Positions 53,300 through 55,383 of a stretch of 55,383 nucleotides of DNA are shown here, one piece after another. Below the pieces are notes generated by a model. It was not told where the DNA came from. It worked only from the letters and a program-made list of their open reading frames with translations, and ran no database searches. A program made the translations under genes and the position numbers. The stretch comes from JBBDJB01 sp040880125 (lineage in GTDB: Bacteria; Planctomycetota; Planctomycetia; Pirellulales; JBBDJB01), in NCBI GenBank assembly GCA_040880125.1, contig JBBDJB010000002.1:1-55383 (forward strand), given 5' to 3'. The first letter of the stretch is position 1, and each line of letters begins with the position of its first letter.

Positions 53300-54823
53300 A
53301 TGTCCGTTGCCCATTTCGAACCGCTGCCGCAGCGTTTGGCCGACATGCAGGGCGAAATCGAACAGTACGCGCGCGGGTACGGGCTTGATTTCTTCACCAC
53401 GATCTTCGAGTTGATCGACGCCGATGAACTCAACGCCATCGCCGCGTACGGTGGCTTTCCCACGCGCTACCCCCACTGGCGGTTCGGCATGGAGTACGAG
53501 CGCCTCTCGAAGGGATACCACTACGGGCTGCAAAAGATCTACGAGCTGGTGATCAACAACGACCCGTGCTACGCCTACTTGATGAAGTCCAACGACGACG
53601 TCGATCAGAAGCTGGTGATGGCACACGTCTACGGGCACTGCGATTTTTTCAAGAACAACCAGTACTTCGCGCATACGAGCCGCAAGATGATGGATGAGAT
53701 CGCCAATCACGGCAATCGCATCCGCCGCTACATGGACCGCTACGGCGCCGACGAGGTCGAGGAGTTCATCGATTCCTGCCTGAGCATTGAGGATCTGATC
53801 GACGTTCACTCGACCTTCATCAAGCGCCGCGCGCGGCCCAATCGCTACGACTTCGACGGAGAGAAAGAAGCCGAGCCCGTCTCGGCGGGACGCTTCCGCG
53901 CCAAGGAGTACATGGACTCGTACATCAATCCGCCGCACGTGCTGGCCGCCCAAGCAAAGCAGCTCGAAGAGAGCCGCAAGGAGAAGGATACCCGCTTCCC
54001 GGCCCATCCTGAGCGCGACGTAATGCTATTTCTGCTGGAGCACGCGCCGCTTCAGGCATGGCAGGCGGACATTCTCTCGATGTTCCGCGACGAGACGTAT
54101 TACTTTGCTCCGCAGGCCCAGACGAAGATTATGAACGAGGGCTGGGCCAGCTACTGGCACTCCACCATCATGACGCGACAGGGACTATTGCCCGCCGACG
54201 TCGTCAACTACTGCGACCATCACGCCGGCACGATGGCCAGTTCCCCCACGCAGCTCAATCCCTACAAGCTCGGCATCGAGCTGTTGCGCGACATTGAAGA
54301 CCGCTGGAACAAGGGCCGCTTCGGCAAGGAGTACGAAGAGTGCGACGACCGCGCGGCCAAGCGCGAGTGGGACACCGGCGCCGGACTGGGACGGGAGAAG
54401 ATCTTCGAAGTCCGCCGGATCCACAACGATCTGACGTTCATCGATACGTTCTTGACGATCGACTTCTGTCGGCAGCACAAGCTCTTCCAGTTCGGCTACA
54501 ACGAAGACGCCGACACCTATGAGATCGAAAGCCGCGAGTTTCCCAAGATCAAGCAGCAGCTTCTGTACAACCTCACCAACCGCGGGCAGCCGCAAATCTC
54601 CGTCTATGAAGCCAACTACAAGAACCGCGGCGAGTTGTTTCTCCAGCACCAGTACGACGGAGTCGAATTGGACATGGGTCGCGCCCGGGACACGCTCGCC
54701 AACGTGTATCGCCTGTGGAGCCGGCCGGTGCATATCCGCACGGTGTTGAGCGATACGGAGACAATCCTGTCCTTCGACGGAACCGAGCATGCAATCGAGC
54801 AATCCGAAAAGGTAGCATCATGA
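53300..54823 (+). CDS. SpoVR family protein (YcgB-like)
   Basis: The 507-residue protein has the clear SpoVR signatures: PTRYPHWRFGMEYERLSKGYHYG, ADILSMFRDETYYFAPQAQTKIMNEGWASYWHS, and a C-terminal domain (YNEDADTYEIESREFPKIKQQLLYNL split across strands). SpoVR proteins are named for spore cortex formation in Bacillus but occur in many non-spore formers next to PrkA and YeaH. It overlaps the downstream gene by four bases (ATGA). Function is unknown; the His/Glu pattern suggests metal binding. Confidence 0.95.
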   Translation: MSVAHFEPLPQRLADMQGEIEQYARGYGLDFFTTIFELIDADELNAIAAYGGFPTRYPHWRFGMEYERLSKGYHYGLQKIYELVINNDPCYAYLMKSNDDVDQKLVMAHVYGHCDFFKNNQYFAHTSRKMMDEIANHGNRIRRYMDRYGADEVEEFIDSCLSIEDLIDVHSTFIKRRARPNRYDFDGEKEAEPVSAGRFRAKEYMDSYINPPHVLAAQAKQLEESRKEKDTRFPAHPERDVMLFLLEHAPLQAWQADILSMFRDETYYFAPQAQTKIMNEGWASYWHSTIMTRQGLLPADVVNYCDHHAGTMASSPTQLNPYKLGIELLRDIEDRWNKGRFGKEYEECDDRAAKREWDTGAGLGREKIFEVRRIHNDLTFIDTFLTIDFCRQHKLFQFGYNEDADTYEIESREFPKIKQQLLYNLTNRGQPQISVYEANYKNRGELFLQHQYDGVELDMGRARDTLANVYRLWSRPVHIRTVLSDTETILSFDGTEHAIEQSEKVAS

Positions 54824-55293
54824 GCATCCGAGAGAAACTCAATTCTGCATTGGCCGGTGCCAGTGGCGGCGGACCATACGAACTGCGCGTCGACGACGGC
54901 GATTTGTGCCTGGATTGCCACATTGCCAGCGCCGATCCGTTGGCGGTGAGCATCACCCGGCTTGAGCTGACGACCAACCGTCTGGCGAGGGCAGGAGTTG
55001 CCGACCTGCAGCGGATCAGCGAGCAACTTGCCGGGCGCATCACCTATCTGTTGGAGCCAATCGGCCCGATCGAGAGCGACAGCGAGCAATGCGTCGTGCA
55101 GATGCGCAGCTCACCGCCGCAGCAGGACGACGATGGAAAGACGTATTACGAGCTGTTGATCCGCCGCGGCGGCAGTCTGGCGCTGGCCCGCTATCAGCAG
55201 AACGGCCCCACAGGCCGGCACAGCGTCCCAGCGGTCGTGACGCGCGAGGTCCTGCTCCGCCTGGCCGGCGACTTCGCCGCCGTTTTGGAATAG
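54820..55293 (+). CDS. Conserved-looking protein cotranslated with spoVR
   Basis: The function is unknown. The 157-residue product (MSIREKLNSALAGASGGGPY, ELRVDDGDLCLDCHIASADP, then QMRSSPPQQDDDGKTYYELL) has no signal peptide. Its ATG overlaps the spoVR stop (ATGA), so it is cotranslated. The CLDCH motif could bind metal. It completes the prkA-DUF444-unknown-spoVR-unknown block. Confidence 0.78.
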   Translation: MSIREKLNSALAGASGGGPYELRVDDGDLCLDCHIASADPLAVSITRLELTTNRLARAGVADLQRISEQLAGRITYLLEPIGPIESDSEQCVVQMRSSPPQQDDDGKTYYELLIRRGGSLALARYQQNGPTGRHSVPAVVTREVLLRLAGDFAAVLE

Positions 55294-55332
55294 CGGCGAC
55301 ATCGAATTAGAGTCTGCTGTGTGGATCGATCT

Positions 55333-55343
55333 GTAGGGTCCGC
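55333..55343. repeat. Half of interspersed repeat family D
   Basis: GTAGGGTCCGC matches the arm of the inverted repeat at 20411-20481. The window ends before a partner arm could appear. Confidence 0.4.
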
Positions 55344-55383
55344 TGTCAGGCTGTGAATTTTTCACCTTGGTGCGCGCCGGATT

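Overview
The window looks like a chromosomal segment from a planctomycete, probably near Pirellulales. It is GC-rich. It carries a PEP-CTERM protein, two secreted sulfatases, a Gfo/Idh/MocA oxidoreductase, a double-length UvrA, a DUF1207 protein, a gingipain-like peptidase and lineage-typical hypothetical proteins. Peptidoglycan precursor genes are present, but the division genes that normally accompany them are not. I found no rRNA, tRNA, CRISPR array, prophage or complete insertion sequence.

Layout. 0-4 kb: a MITE-like repeat, a glycine-rich secreted protein with its own terminator, and an FHA-GAF histidine kinase behind a stand-alone receiver. 4-9.8 kb: a DUF1207 protein, a C25 peptidase, a PEP-CTERM protein, a receiver-like protein and a very small basic protein. 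10-13.6 kb: a 2-hydroxyacid dehydrogenase and a long coiled-coil protein behind a good sigma70-type promoter. 13.6-19.3 kb (minus strand): an ABC ATPase, a FtsX/MacB-type permease with a histidine-rich loop, a secreted helical-repeat protein and two DUF3299 proteins, probably one metal-linked envelope system. 19.3-33 kb (minus strand): smpB, a CBM9-like protein, the giant tandem uvrA, a Ca2+/cation antiporter, a CPBP protease, pgsA, rimO and a small hypothetical. 33-36 kb: an ImmA/IrrE-like protein, a second receiver-like protein and an HTH-EIIA regulator. 36-42.3 kb: murE, murF, mraY, murG, with no ftsI, murD or ftsW between them. 42.3-48.7 kb: an oxidoreductase, a MarC gene broken by an amber codon, hicBA, two overlapping sulfatases and a response regulator. 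49.5-55.3 kb: prkA, DUF444 (yeaH-like), a 64-residue unknown, spoVR and a 157-residue unknown, the stress module known from other bacteria with two extra uncharacterised partners.

The strongest unexplained signal is a set of short palindromic repeats scattered between genes. Family A contains CCCTCTCCCTCTGGGAGAGG, family B is a GCACAGACA hairpin, and family C is a GCTGAATT hairpin. B and C lie side by side at three loci. Copies of A and B have entered two genes in frame as tandem arrays: a 141-bp unit in the ABC permease and a 99-bp unit in the second sulfatase. The two genes translate repeat A from opposite strands.

All calls come from reading the sequence and recalling protein families. 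No database search was run.
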